From Bacteroidota bacterium (GTDB lineage: Bacteria > Bacteroidota > Bacteroidia > AKYH767-A > 2013-40CM-41-45), in NCBI GenBank assembly GCA_016720655.1, contig JADKKE010000032.1, positions 372,001 to 436,000 on the forward strand: a DNA stretch of 64,000 nucleotides, given 5' to 3'. Every line of letters starts with the position of its first letter. Within the stretch, counting starts at the first letter, position 1. Of the stretch, positions 45,415 through 53,284 are shown in pieces. Under the pieces are notes generated by a model, which saw nothing but the letters and a program-made list of their open reading frames with translations, ran no database searches and was not told the origin of the DNA. The position numbers and the translations under genes were made by a program.

Positions 45415-45828
45415 ATGAAATTATACAGGTCTCGAAAAGTAATATCGGCGGGTCTCATCATCATCGTCGGGATTACTTTTCATTCCTGTAAATATGATAC
45501 ATTCGAAAATGAACCATGTCAATTGAAGATTCCGGATGAGGTTTCTTTCCATGCGGATATTCTTCCTGTTCTCCGGGAAAATTGCAGCACTGTCGGTTGC
45601 CATTCCGGAGGTAATCCGACTGGTCACCTTAATCTGGATGATTCTCTTGCCTACGGAGAACTTAGTCGTGCCGGTAGCGGGTACATCAACACAAACATTC
45701 CAACACATAGCTTGTTTTACAGCCAGTTGATTTCTATATCACAACCAATGCCGCCGAATGGAAAATTGGATGACTGTACGATTGAGATGATTTTAAGATG
45801 GATTAAACAAGGAGCGTTGAATAATTAG
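45415..45828 (+). CDS. Small lipoprotein with c-type haem motif (CX4CH)
   Basis: 137 residues. The lipobox is in ITFHSCKYDTF. VSFHADILPVLRENC continues STVGCH: the ENCSTVGCH segment is a CX4CH haem-attachment motif of the kind seen in cytochrome-like lipoproteins of Bacteroidota and Planctomycetes. A MPPNGKLDD segment supplies a possible axial Met. The rest is a compact helical cytochrome fold (EMILRWIKQGALNN). It follows the MbnP gene by 12 bp and precedes Cys-motif copy 2 by 4 bp, so it is co-transcribed. Electron transfer to or from the MbnP protein is an attractive but unproven idea. Confidence 0.78.
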   Translation: MKLYRSRKVISAGLIIIVGITFHSCKYDTFENEPCQLKIPDEVSFHADILPVLRENCSTVGCHSGGNPTGHLNLDDSLAYGELSRAGSGYINTNIPTHSLFYSQLISISQPMPPNGKLDDCTIEMILRWIKQGALNN

Positions 45829-45832
45829 CAAG

Positions 45833-46204
45833 TTGAAACAACTCATTTCAATATTTCTGATTTGTTGCTTAGTGCTGAACTCCTGCATTCAGCTGGTTAT
45901 TTTAGGAGAATTTATTTCCAACAGAGCATACATCACCAAAACATATTGTGTCAATAAAAATAAACCCTCCATGCATTGCATGGGTATGTGTCACTTAAAA
46001 AAGATATTTAAGGACCATGGAAAAGAGCAGCAAGATCCGGGTTCACAGGGAAAAGTGTGGCAAGAAAGTATTGGGTTACCTGAATTGCTGCCCACAATTT
46101 ATTTTATTCTTCCTTCGGAAAATTTCTTACAAGAAATATTTTACTTGAATAAGTTACCCCCTGGTTGTATTTTTTCGATTTTTCATCCACCGTCCGGATT
46201 TTGA
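45833..46204 (+). CDS. Small exported Cys-motif protein (copy 2), TTG start
   Basis: 123 residues, starting at TTG (45833), 4 bp after the haem lipoprotein stop; no in-frame ATG exists after the nearest upstream stop codon. A signal-anchor region (LISIFLICCLVLNSC) precedes the core YITKTYCVNKNKP and HCMGMCHLKKIF, nearly identical in motif to copy 1. The C-terminus IFSIFHPPSGF repeats the FHPP signature. The two copies share little outside these motifs, which points to an old duplication with a conserved metal site. Function is unknown; a copper-binding or sensing role is suggested by context. Confidence 0.75.
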   Translation: MKQLISIFLICCLVLNSCIQLVILGEFISNRAYITKTYCVNKNKPSMHCMGMCHLKKIFKDHGKEQQDPGSQGKVWQESIGLPELLPTIYFILPSENFLQEIFYLNKLPPGCIFSIFHPPSGF

Positions 46205-46282
46205 ATTTTTCTTTTGCATTCCTGAATTGTTTCGGTTATGCTTTGACTTTCTTGATACATTAATCTGAAAATAAAATCAAAA

Positions 46283-47173
46283 ATGAAAAATATTTACATT
46301 TCTATTATTGCATTATTCATTACAAGTTCAATGACACTTGCACAAATTCCCAATGCAGGATTTGAAAACTGGACATCAATGGGCAGTTATAGTATACCTG
46401 ATTCCTGGTCCTGTTTGAATGCGATGACTTCACCAATGTCTGTTTATACCTGTTCACGAGGCACACCAGGGCATCCGGGTGCTTCCTATCTTAAGTTGGA
46501 TAGCAAGACTGTTTCAGGAATGGGAGTTGTTCCCGGAATTGCTGTATGTGGAACCATTGATGAAATGACAATGCAGGCCACAAGCGGTTTTCCGTTTAAT
46601 CAACGTCCGGCGAGTTTGGATGGCAGCTGGCAGCACATGGTCATGGGTATGGGTAGCAGTCAGGGTTTTGTGGATATTTTGCTTACACGATGGGACAATA
46701 TGATGCAAATGCGAATGCCGGTTGCTTCCGCTCATGAAGTACTCACTGGGATGGCCATGACCTGGGAAACTTTTTCTATTCCTCTTTCCTATGTTGATTT
46801 TAATTTTCCCGATAGTTGCATGATTACCCTTTCTTCAAGCGGGAACAATCCAACGAACGATGATTTCTTGTATGTTGATGACTTGAGTTTCGTCGGATCT
46901 GTAAGTGGAATTGGTGAAGGATCAACTGGCAGTTTTATACGCTTACATCCCAATCCTGTTCGGTCCACATTGAAAATTGAGATTGCTGATATGGGTATGA
47001 AAAACATTCGTCTCCTCGTATTTGATCCACGGGGTGAAATTGTGAAGGAGAGAGAGGTGTCTGAAGATGCTATGCTTTCCGGAATCGATGTTTCTTCATT
47101 ACCAAGCGGGCTCTACTTTCTGAGTGTGGTTGCGGATGGAAAATCTTACGGTGCTAAGTTTCTTGTTCAATAA
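46283..47173 (+). CDS. Met-rich T9SS secreted protein
   Basis: 296 residues with a signal peptide (...ITSSMTLA). A PCMD-like/jelly-roll body (about 22-215) opens NAGFENWTSMGS. It is rich in Met (TIDEMTMQAT, HMVMGMGSSQ, NMMQMRMPVAS, VLTGMAMTWE), with scattered Cys. The C-terminal T9SS type A domain begins RLHPNPVRSTLKIEI. A secreted protein with this composition beside the metal genes may bind copper outside the cell (inference). It starts 78 bp after Cys-motif copy 2. No terminator is evident before the YHS gene. Confidence 0.78.
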   Translation: MKNIYISIIALFITSSMTLAQIPNAGFENWTSMGSYSIPDSWSCLNAMTSPMSVYTCSRGTPGHPGASYLKLDSKTVSGMGVVPGIAVCGTIDEMTMQATSGFPFNQRPASLDGSWQHMVMGMGSSQGFVDILLTRWDNMMQMRMPVASAHEVLTGMAMTWETFSIPLSYVDFNFPDSCMITLSSSGNNPTNDDFLYVDDLSFVGSVSGIGEGSTGSFIRLHPNPVRSTLKIEIADMGMKNIRLLVFDPRGEIVKEREVSEDAMLSGIDVSSLPSGLYFLSVVADGKSYGAKFLVQ

Positions 47174-47297
47174 ATCAAATAAATTCCGAACAGGAACCGG
47201 CAGTGAGAGAAAAGTGTGGGATTCTTTTCCTGAAAAAAGGTAATATTCGCTGCAACTTTTCTTGGTCGCTGCCGTGTTATCAGGATCTTTTGAACCC

Positions 47298-47603
47298 ATG
47301 AAACACTTACGACGAGTAAAAGTTTTGTCCTTCCTTTTAGTGCCAATTATTTGTTGCAATTCTTGCGAACCTCATTCGCAAAATTCAGTCAAGAATAATG
47401 GAGGACAAGAAAGTAAAAGCAGGCAAAACAGTAAACGAAATTTCCACCTGATTTCGGATACTGATGTCGTTTGCGGATATCCAGTTTACGATTATTGTTG
47501 TGATACAGTGGTGTATCGAAACAGGATATATGGATTTTGTTGTCACGGCTGCAAACATGAATTTAATCTGCATCCGATAAAATACGCATCAAACTACCAG
47601 TAA
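47298..47603 (+). CDS. YHS-domain lipoprotein
   Basis: 101 residues from the ATG at 47298 (MKHLRRVKVLSFLLVPII with a following Cys cluster as lipobox). A YHS domain fills the C-terminal half (about 55-100): DTDVVCGYPVYDYCC, RIYGFCCHGCKHEF and NLHPIKY. The domain usually sits in copper P-type ATPases and metal regulators and may bind a metal through its Cys. Here the domain is placed on a lipoprotein instead. It closes the plus-strand metal genes and converges with the outer-membrane barrel at 47663. Confidence 0.8.
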   Translation: MKHLRRVKVLSFLLVPIICCNSCEPHSQNSVKNNGGQESKSRQNSKRNFHLISDTDVVCGYPVYDYCCDTVVYRNRIYGFCCHGCKHEFNLHPIKYASNYQ

Positions 47604-47662
47604 TATTTTGCAGTTGGGGCTTAAAGTGGGGGAGATGTTCTCCCGCTTTTTTTAATAGCGAT

Positions 47663-48619
47663 TTACAAAAAAAAATAGCGCTGTATGCCAATCATGTAGA
47701 CAGGGTAAAATCGCGTGAAAGATTTATTGATAATAGGAACCCCTACGGAAAAATCGATCCGCATATTTGAATTAATAATTGCCTGAATGCCGGGATGAAA
47801 CTCTACATAATGACTACCAAGTAACAATTCTGTCTGGGGTTTAATATCAATATCGTTTTGAATGACTTTGGCAGTCTGGTACGACTTGCCCATAAATTCC
47901 AAATAAACATTAATGTTTGTTTCAGAATAACTGCTGTACTCTGAAGGATAAATAAGGTATCCGAATGATAGATTGTATTTTAAAGCACGTCCGTACTGGA
48001 GAATTGTATGCAATTCACCTCCATAAAAATCTGGAGTTATTTCTGAATATTTGCCCGGTAGGATCAGGCCTGAAGTTATGGAGACAGCAAAATGTTTTTT
48101 CAGATAAGTTGCAATCAGACCAAAACCGCAACCTTTTGTGTCATCCAGTAAATTGGGCTCAGTTTCATCGTGGGCGGCAGAAATAAAGGAATATTCAGCA
48201 TATGCTGCCATTCGGTAATGCGTGTTTTTTCCATCTTCCGTCAGGAAACGATATTTTCCGTAAAAGTATACGCCATTGAATCGGTAGGGATATTTTAATC
48301 CTCTGGGAAAGGATCCGGTTTGATAATTGGTATTTCCAGTAGAAGTATGCGTATGCGTAATTAAACTGGATGGAAGGTATTTTGAGTGATGATTGGAGAA
48401 GGTGCCTGTAGCCATCATAGATACCCGGGGTGTAAGTCCGTACATCAAACGCAAGGCAGCTAAATTTCTCTGAGTACCATTTTCGTTGTACGAATCACCA
48501 AAGGTTCTGATGCCAATTACATTTTTTGGAATGCTGCTAGCAGGTTCGTTATGCGGAAATAATTCCTGAGCGTTGGCTCCAAAGGAACAAAGAATAATAA
48601 GGAAGCCGAAAACTTTCAT
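47663..48619 (-). CDS. Outer-membrane beta-barrel protein (metal locus)
   Basis: 318 residues with a signal peptide (MKVFGFLIILCSFGANA). IGIRTFGDSYNENGTQRN, LMYGLTPRVSMMATGTFS and KYRFLTEDGKNTHYR are strand-rich, and the C-terminus ends MIGIQRYFFL, a barrel terminus. The general plan and the GLTPRVSMMA segment recall GLTGRLSLMAMG of the Met/His-rich barrel at 43546, so both may belong to one superfamily of outer-membrane transporters. The ATG overlaps the stop of the HMA gene by 4 bp, a sign of translational coupling and joint function. Confidence 0.78.
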   Translation of the reverse strand: MKVFGFLIILCSFGANAQELFPHNEPASSIPKNVIGIRTFGDSYNENGTQRNLAALRLMYGLTPRVSMMATGTFSNHHSKYLPSSLITHTHTSTGNTNYQTGSFPRGLKYPYRFNGVYFYGKYRFLTEDGKNTHYRMAAYAEYSFISAAHDETEPNLLDDTKGCGFGLIATYLKKHFAVSITSGLILPGKYSEITPDFYGGELHTILQYGRALKYNLSFGYLIYPSEYSSYSETNINVYLEFMGKSYQTAKVIQNDIDIKPQTELLLGSHYVEFHPGIQAIINSNMRIDFSVGVPIINKSFTRFYPVYMIGIQRYFFL

Positions 48620-49143
48620 TTTAGTGTAACGTAATACACTTTTTGGTTTTTATCGGAACAGGTGTTCACCAGTGATTGTTTTATTTTGTTGAATTCACTT
48701 TTTGGTAAAAATTCCTGACCTAGAAAATTTATTTCCTTTTCGCCATCCAAGGTCTGATTCGAAATACTTACAAACTGCAAGTTGTATTTATTGTTCGGCA
48801 AACAGAAGCCATTGTTAATTGTGACATTTTTGAAGTCATAGAAGACAGAAAGATATCGAACAGAAAAGCCAGCATCTGTTACAGCTTTAGCGATTTTTGA
48901 AAAATCAACGTCTGCACCCTCCGGGAAAATTAATTTTCCTTCAGTGTTTTCCAAATTCATATCCACATCCTTGATGAAAAGTAATTTACGTAAACTCATC
49001 TCCACGGTCCGACTACAAGCGGAACAAGTAAGACCATTCACACCGAGCATAGCTGTTTTTGCTTGTGCTTGACAATGCTTCAATCCGAAAAAGGAAGTAA
49101 AAAAAATGATTGCTACCAACACAAAAGGTATTCGATTCTTCAT
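48616..49143 (-). CDS. Exported HMA-domain metal-binding protein
   Basis: 175 residues from the ATG at 49143 (MKNRIPFVLVAIIFFTSFFG, then CQAQA) rather than the upstream start, which would add 31 residues before the signal peptide. The heavy-metal-associated domain (about 35-105) has GLTCSACSRTVEMSL with the CSAC metal-binding loop and an IKDVDMNLENTEGKL strand. A unique C-terminal region (about 105-175) has Cys in NNGFCLPNN and VNTCSDKN. HMA domains bind Cu(I) or similar metals. The gene leads the two-gene minus operon with the outer-membrane barrel, so a periplasm-to-outer-membrane relay is plausible. Confidence 0.82.
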   Translation of the reverse strand: MKNRIPFVLVAIIFFTSFFGLKHCQAQAKTAMLGVNGLTCSACSRTVEMSLRKLLFIKDVDMNLENTEGKLIFPEGADVDFSKIAKAVTDAGFSVRYLSVFYDFKNVTINNGFCLPNNKYNLQFVSISNQTLDGEKEINFLGQEFLPKSEFNKIKQSLVNTCSDKNQKVYYVTLK

Positions 49144-49274
49144 TTTTGATTGCTTTGGATTTAACCTTATTGAGGTGTTCGCAGAATTATTCAAATTATA
49201 CGATTGAAGCTTGAAAAAGTTAATAATTTTTGTCATTTTCTTACCAAAACGCCCTTTTCATAGCTCCAATTGTA

Positions 49275-49282
49275 TATTTTTG
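49275..49282 (+). promoter_or_regulatory. Putative -7 box (TATTTTTG) of the lipoprotein at 49301
   Basis: Matches TAnnTTTG, 18 bp before the ATG. No -33 TTTG at the usual distance was found. Confidence 0.4.
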
Positions 49283-49300
49283 AAAGTAAACCTGTAATTC

Positions 49301-49717
49301 ATGGACCACATGAAAATAACCTTGTTCACTTTGCTAATTTCTTGCTTTTTAACCATGTTCAGTTGTAAGAAGGAGGGATGTGAAGCGGGCACAGGCGGTG
49401 AAGTTACTTTGAAGATATTACCTGAACATCACGGTTTGTCAATTTACAATAGTCAAAACTATCGTGATACCGTCTATATCAAGTTCAATGCGTCTGATTT
49501 TCCGGGTCCGGACCGATCTAATTTTGATCTTGTAATGTGGGGGAATGCAAATGAAAACTTTGTGAAAATACCAGGGTTGAAATGCGGACAGTACTATATT
49601 ATGGTTTCTGGTTTTGATACAAGTGCCCAATGGAACATACGAGTAGTTGGGGGTTTACCCTTGAATTTTTCCGAATCTTCAGGAGAAAAAACAGTAACTG
49701 TTCCCGTTACAGAGTAA
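49301..49717 (+). CDS. Small lipoprotein associated with metal loci
   Basis: 138 residues. The lipobox is in TMFSCKKEGCEAGTGGEV. The mature part is beta-rich with a LPEHHGLSI His pair, RDTVYIKFNASDFPGPD, LKCGQYYIMVSGFDTS and a VVGGLPLNFSESSGE segment. Proteins of this type occur next to copper genes in Bacteroidota (memory, not a search), which fits the neighbourhood. Cys and His placement would allow metal binding. The gene is divergent from the HMA/barrel operon. Confidence 0.75.
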   Translation: MDHMKITLFTLLISCFLTMFSCKKEGCEAGTGGEVTLKILPEHHGLSIYNSQNYRDTVYIKFNASDFPGPDRSNFDLVMWGNANENFVKIPGLKCGQYYIMVSGFDTSAQWNIRVVGGLPLNFSESSGEKTVTVPVTE

Positions 49718-49974
49718 TGCCGATATATTCCGAATTACTCCTCGTGTTCCGGTTGTCATTTGCTTGAAATCTCCTTATCTATTAATAATGCTTGGTGTTC
49801 AAACACTTTAATTATTCATGACTTTACTTCAATTTACGAATAATATGTGATTGCCTCGATTTCTTTCCTATTTTCTCGATCGTGCAGTGATTTGTTAAGA
49901 GGGACCATTTACCCTTTGCAAAATCCTTGAACATCACTGGGCATTAGTCTTTGTTTGACTAAATGAGGTCAGAT

Positions 49975-50130
49975 TTAAAATGCTCTCGAATGAGTAAAAA
50001 AATAGAGGGCCTGTGACGAGATCTTCAGCTTGAACTGTGTGGGTGTTCTCAGGATAATCTTTAGAAGCATATCAAACATTTCTCTTTCCATCGGATTGAT
50101 ATGCTCAATAAATTCTACGAGCGATTTCAT
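49975..50130 (-). CDS. Candidate 51-residue protein, unrecognised
   Basis: ATG at 50130 to TAA at 49975. The translation MKSLVEFIEHINPMERE continues MFDMLLKIILRT, then a PTQFKLKIS stretch. The composition is protein-like and amphipathic, in an otherwise empty gap. It may be a small real gene or a remnant. No family is known to me, and an AGGA lies only one base before the ATG, too close for a typical ribosome site. Confidence 0.25.
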   Translation of the reverse strand: MKSLVEFIEHINPMEREMFDMLLKIILRTPTQFKLKISSQALYFFTHSRAF

Positions 50131-50249
50131 TCCTGAAAATAATTAAAAGTGATGATTGGATATGAAAATTGGCTAAGTACAAGTTAGATTGTCAAAGAAA
50201 TGTGGTTTTATTGCCCCCAAAGCTGATTTATAAATTGAACCTTATTCAT

Positions 50250-50257
50250 TACCTTTG
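50250..50257 (+). promoter_or_regulatory. Putative -7 box (TACCTTTG) of the T9SS propeller gene
   Basis: Matches TAnnTTTG. It lies 72 bp before the ATG at 50330 and overlaps a TTG at 50255, which argues against use of that TTG as start codon. The -33 region reads TTTA rather than TTTG. Confidence 0.45.
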
Positions 50258-50329
50258 TTCCAAGAGGTAAATCTAGAGAACACCCTTTCCGCTGCGGAAA
50301 ATCATTTACAATCCAGTGAATTTTATCAA

Positions 50330-53017
50330 ATGAAATTAACCAGATTAATTCTTGTTATCACAATCCTTTTTGTTCCTGGAAAAGGATTTTCCCAGAAATT
50401 TTTTGCAAAGGAAACACAACGTCCATTCTCATTCCAGGAAATGCAAAGACAATTCGATGCATGGAAGAATCGGGTGGATTTGAAATCAGAAAAAAACTGG
50501 AAGTATTTTAAGCGTTGGGAAATGGATATGCAGATGCATACTGATGCGAATGGAAATCCTGTTGACCCTGCGATTTATATTGATGCCATGACCAAGGCCT
50601 CAGGTGATAAACAAGATAAGTCAACATCGCGATTTTCTGCTGCAGGCTGGACTCCCAGTGGTCCGGATGCAGTACCCAATAACCTTACAGGGTATATGGA
50701 AAATGGAATCGGACGAATCAACTGCATAGCTTTTCATCCGAATGATCCCTCCACTTATTTTATTGGTGTTGCACAAGGTGGGGTTTGGAAAACGACGAAC
50801 AATGGACAGTCCTGGACACCGATAACAGAGAATCTTCCGATTCAAAGAATCAGTGATATAGTGATTGACCCGAACAACACCGATGTCATGTATATTTCTG
50901 TTTGCGATTTCGAATATTTGGGATTTGGATTGAATCTGAATGGAAGAAAAAGAAATACCCATTATGGATTGGGTGTTTACAAAACCACGAATGGCGGACT
51001 TTCATGGCAGGCAACCGGTTTAAGTTTTCAGTTGACAAACGGTGATGCATCGTTGATTCGAAAAATTCTTGTGCGACAATCCAACAGCAATCATCTGGTT
51101 GCTTGCGGTACAAATGGAATGTATACCAGCACAGATGCCGGAGCAACCTGGACGAACCGGATGGATTCATTATTTTGGGATCTTGTTCAGGATCCTGTAA
51201 ATCCGGATGTTTTGTACGCAGCAAGTGGTTGGGTGTATAACGCGAATGACGGTAGCGCTGCCATTTACAAGTCGATTGATTTTGGAAACACGTGGACCTT
51301 GCTCAATACAGGAATTCCTCTCACAGGCTCTGTTCAGCGTATCAAGCTTGCAGTGGCACCTTCTGATCCGAACAGAATTTATGCTATCGCTGTAGATATT
51401 GATTTTGGTTTATTTGGAATCTATACTTCCAATGATGCAGGTGCTTCCTGGCAATTCAGCCATCCCGGAGTGAATATACTGGAAGGTGGAGATGGCACTA
51501 ATTCAGGCGGGCAGGGGAATTACGATCTTGGATTATTGGTTGATGCAAATGATAAGGATTTGGTGTATGTTGGAGGGATAAATATCTGGGGCTCGAATGA
51601 TGGTGCTCAAACATTCAATCCTGTCAGCCACTGGACACTTTCCTATGGCCCGACTGTGCATGCTGATATCCATTTCATGCAGCAACAACCTCAAACAGGA
51701 AATATTTTTGTATGCAATGACGGAGGTATTTACAGAACGCCGACTATTTTCATCCACAACTGGACCGATGCGAACAATGGAATTCCATGGCCAACAGTCT
51801 GGACTAACTTGAGCAGTGGGATGCAGGTAACTTCTTTTTACAGACTCTCCAGTTCGAGGAATGTCACCGGCCGACTCATGGCAGGTGCACAAGACAATGG
51901 ATCATTTTATTATGATGGATCGATGTGGAGTACGATATTCGGTGGTGATGGAATGGATAATTACCTCGATCCCATCGATGACAATTCAATTATTGGATCC
52001 AGTCAGTACGGATATTTTACCCAAAGTTTCGATGGGGGATTTTCTTCCAACGGAATTAATGCAAACATGAACGGAGAAGTAGCGGAATGGACGACGCCGA
52101 TTGTAGCAGACTACAACAACTACGGAACATTTTATATTGGGTATTCGAATGTCATGAAAAGTACCGACAATGGATTTTCGTGGGCACCGATTTCCAGTTT
52201 TCCAATACCCGGTTTTGCTGATAATGAAATTTCTGCAATGGCTCTTTCCAATTCCGATCCCAATGTATTGTATGTAGGGAAAAGAGTGCGCTATGAATTC
52301 GGAATTCCCGGAGTCGTTTACAAGACAACGGATGGCGGACAAAACTGGAATGATGTCACACTTGGCGTGCCTGATTCATTGTATTATACATGCATTGAAA
52401 TAAATTCTGATGATGCCGGAGTTGCATACATTAGTATGGCAGGATTTAGTGCAGGTAATAAAGTATTCCGTACGACAGATGGTGGATTGAGTTGGCAGAA
52501 TATTTCCTATAACCTGCCGAACCTTCCGATCAATTGTATAAAAAATATTCCCGGAACAGAAATGCTTCTCGCCGGAACGGACATTGGCGTTTATCTTCTG
52601 GATAGTGCATCCTCCAATTGGGGAATTTACGGCACCGGTTTGCCCAATGTCATTGTTACGGATATTGAATTTAATGATGCATTGAACAAAATTTATGTGA
52701 GTACTTTTGGCGGAGGAATCTGGGAAACAAGATTGAGTGATTTGGTAAGCATACCGGATGCTAAAAATTCTTCGCGGCAGATAGAATTGTATCCTACAAT
52801 TAACGATGGAAATTTTTCACTTGATTTCAATAACTCAGATGCAGACCTGGATGATTGCGAACTGGAGGTAATTGATATCAAAGGCAGACTGGTTTCCAGA
52901 TCGAATATTATAGGCAAGGGCATCGTAAAACAGCAGCTTTCCCTTGCTCCCGGAAAGTATTATGTACGCTTATCGTTTGCAGAATGCACCTGGGTCAAAA
53001 GTTTCGTTGTGAAATAA
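50330..53017 (+). CDS. VPS10/BNR-type beta-propeller T9SS protein
   Basis: 895 residues from the ATG at 50330 (MKLTRLILVITILFVPGKGF signal peptide); the longer frame needs a TTG start. The body (about 105-800) is built of Asp-box/BNR repeats (TTNNGQSWTPI, STDAGATWTN, SNDAGASWQF, TTDGGQNWNDV, TTDGGLSWQN), which form one or two sortilin-type propellers. The C-terminal T9SS type A domain begins IELYPTINDGNFSLDF. Such propellers bind proteins or glycans at the surface; a few are glycosidases, but no catalytic residues were identified here. Confidence 0.85.
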   Translation: MKLTRLILVITILFVPGKGFSQKFFAKETQRPFSFQEMQRQFDAWKNRVDLKSEKNWKYFKRWEMDMQMHTDANGNPVDPAIYIDAMTKASGDKQDKSTSRFSAAGWTPSGPDAVPNNLTGYMENGIGRINCIAFHPNDPSTYFIGVAQGGVWKTTNNGQSWTPITENLPIQRISDIVIDPNNTDVMYISVCDFEYLGFGLNLNGRKRNTHYGLGVYKTTNGGLSWQATGLSFQLTNGDASLIRKILVRQSNSNHLVACGTNGMYTSTDAGATWTNRMDSLFWDLVQDPVNPDVLYAASGWVYNANDGSAAIYKSIDFGNTWTLLNTGIPLTGSVQRIKLAVAPSDPNRIYAIAVDIDFGLFGIYTSNDAGASWQFSHPGVNILEGGDGTNSGGQGNYDLGLLVDANDKDLVYVGGINIWGSNDGAQTFNPVSHWTLSYGPTVHADIHFMQQQPQTGNIFVCNDGGIYRTPTIFIHNWTDANNGIPWPTVWTNLSSGMQVTSFYRLSSSRNVTGRLMAGAQDNGSFYYDGSMWSTIFGGDGMDNYLDPIDDNSIIGSSQYGYFTQSFDGGFSSNGINANMNGEVAEWTTPIVADYNNYGTFYIGYSNVMKSTDNGFSWAPISSFPIPGFADNEISAMALSNSDPNVLYVGKRVRYEFGIPGVVYKTTDGGQNWNDVTLGVPDSLYYTCIEINSDDAGVAYISMAGFSAGNKVFRTTDGGLSWQNISYNLPNLPINCIKNIPGTEMLLAGTDIGVYLLDSASSNWGIYGTGLPNVIVTDIEFNDALNKIYVSTFGGGIWETRLSDLVSIPDAKNSSRQIELYPTINDGNFSLDFNNSDADLDDCELEVIDIKGRLVSRSNIIGKGIVKQQLSLAPGKYYVRLSFAECTWVKSFVVK

Positions 53018-53284
53018 TACTCATCATAAAAGCAAGCCTGTAATCCTGCTTTTACACTGATTTTATCTGAATTCTGTATGAAGAATTGAAAATCAGGAAA
53101 AAATGCACAATCTTTTTTTCAAAGTAGCGTTAGAGAAATTAGTTCATTCAATTTCATACACTATTCTATAGCATTTCTTTGTGTACTATTTTGTGAATAA
53201 TACTATGAAAAGCTCACGCTATTGAGACAAGAAATATTTACTTTTAATTGACGATATTAAAAATCCACACAAAAATTAAGAACA
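53018..53284. other. 267-bp gap without a gene
   Basis: AT-rich sequence between a T9SS gene and a lipoprotein gene. I see no ORF, no clear hairpin with T tract and no convincing -7/-33 pair. Confidence 0.5.

Larger units (their letters stand above)
49718..50329. other. 612-bp gap with weak coding signal
   Basis: No recognised gene. It holds a candidate 51-residue minus-strand ORF (49975-50130, listed separately) and the putative promoter of the next gene near its end (TACCTTTG, 50250-50257). Much of the rest is AT-rich with no repeat structure that I can see. Confidence 0.6.
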
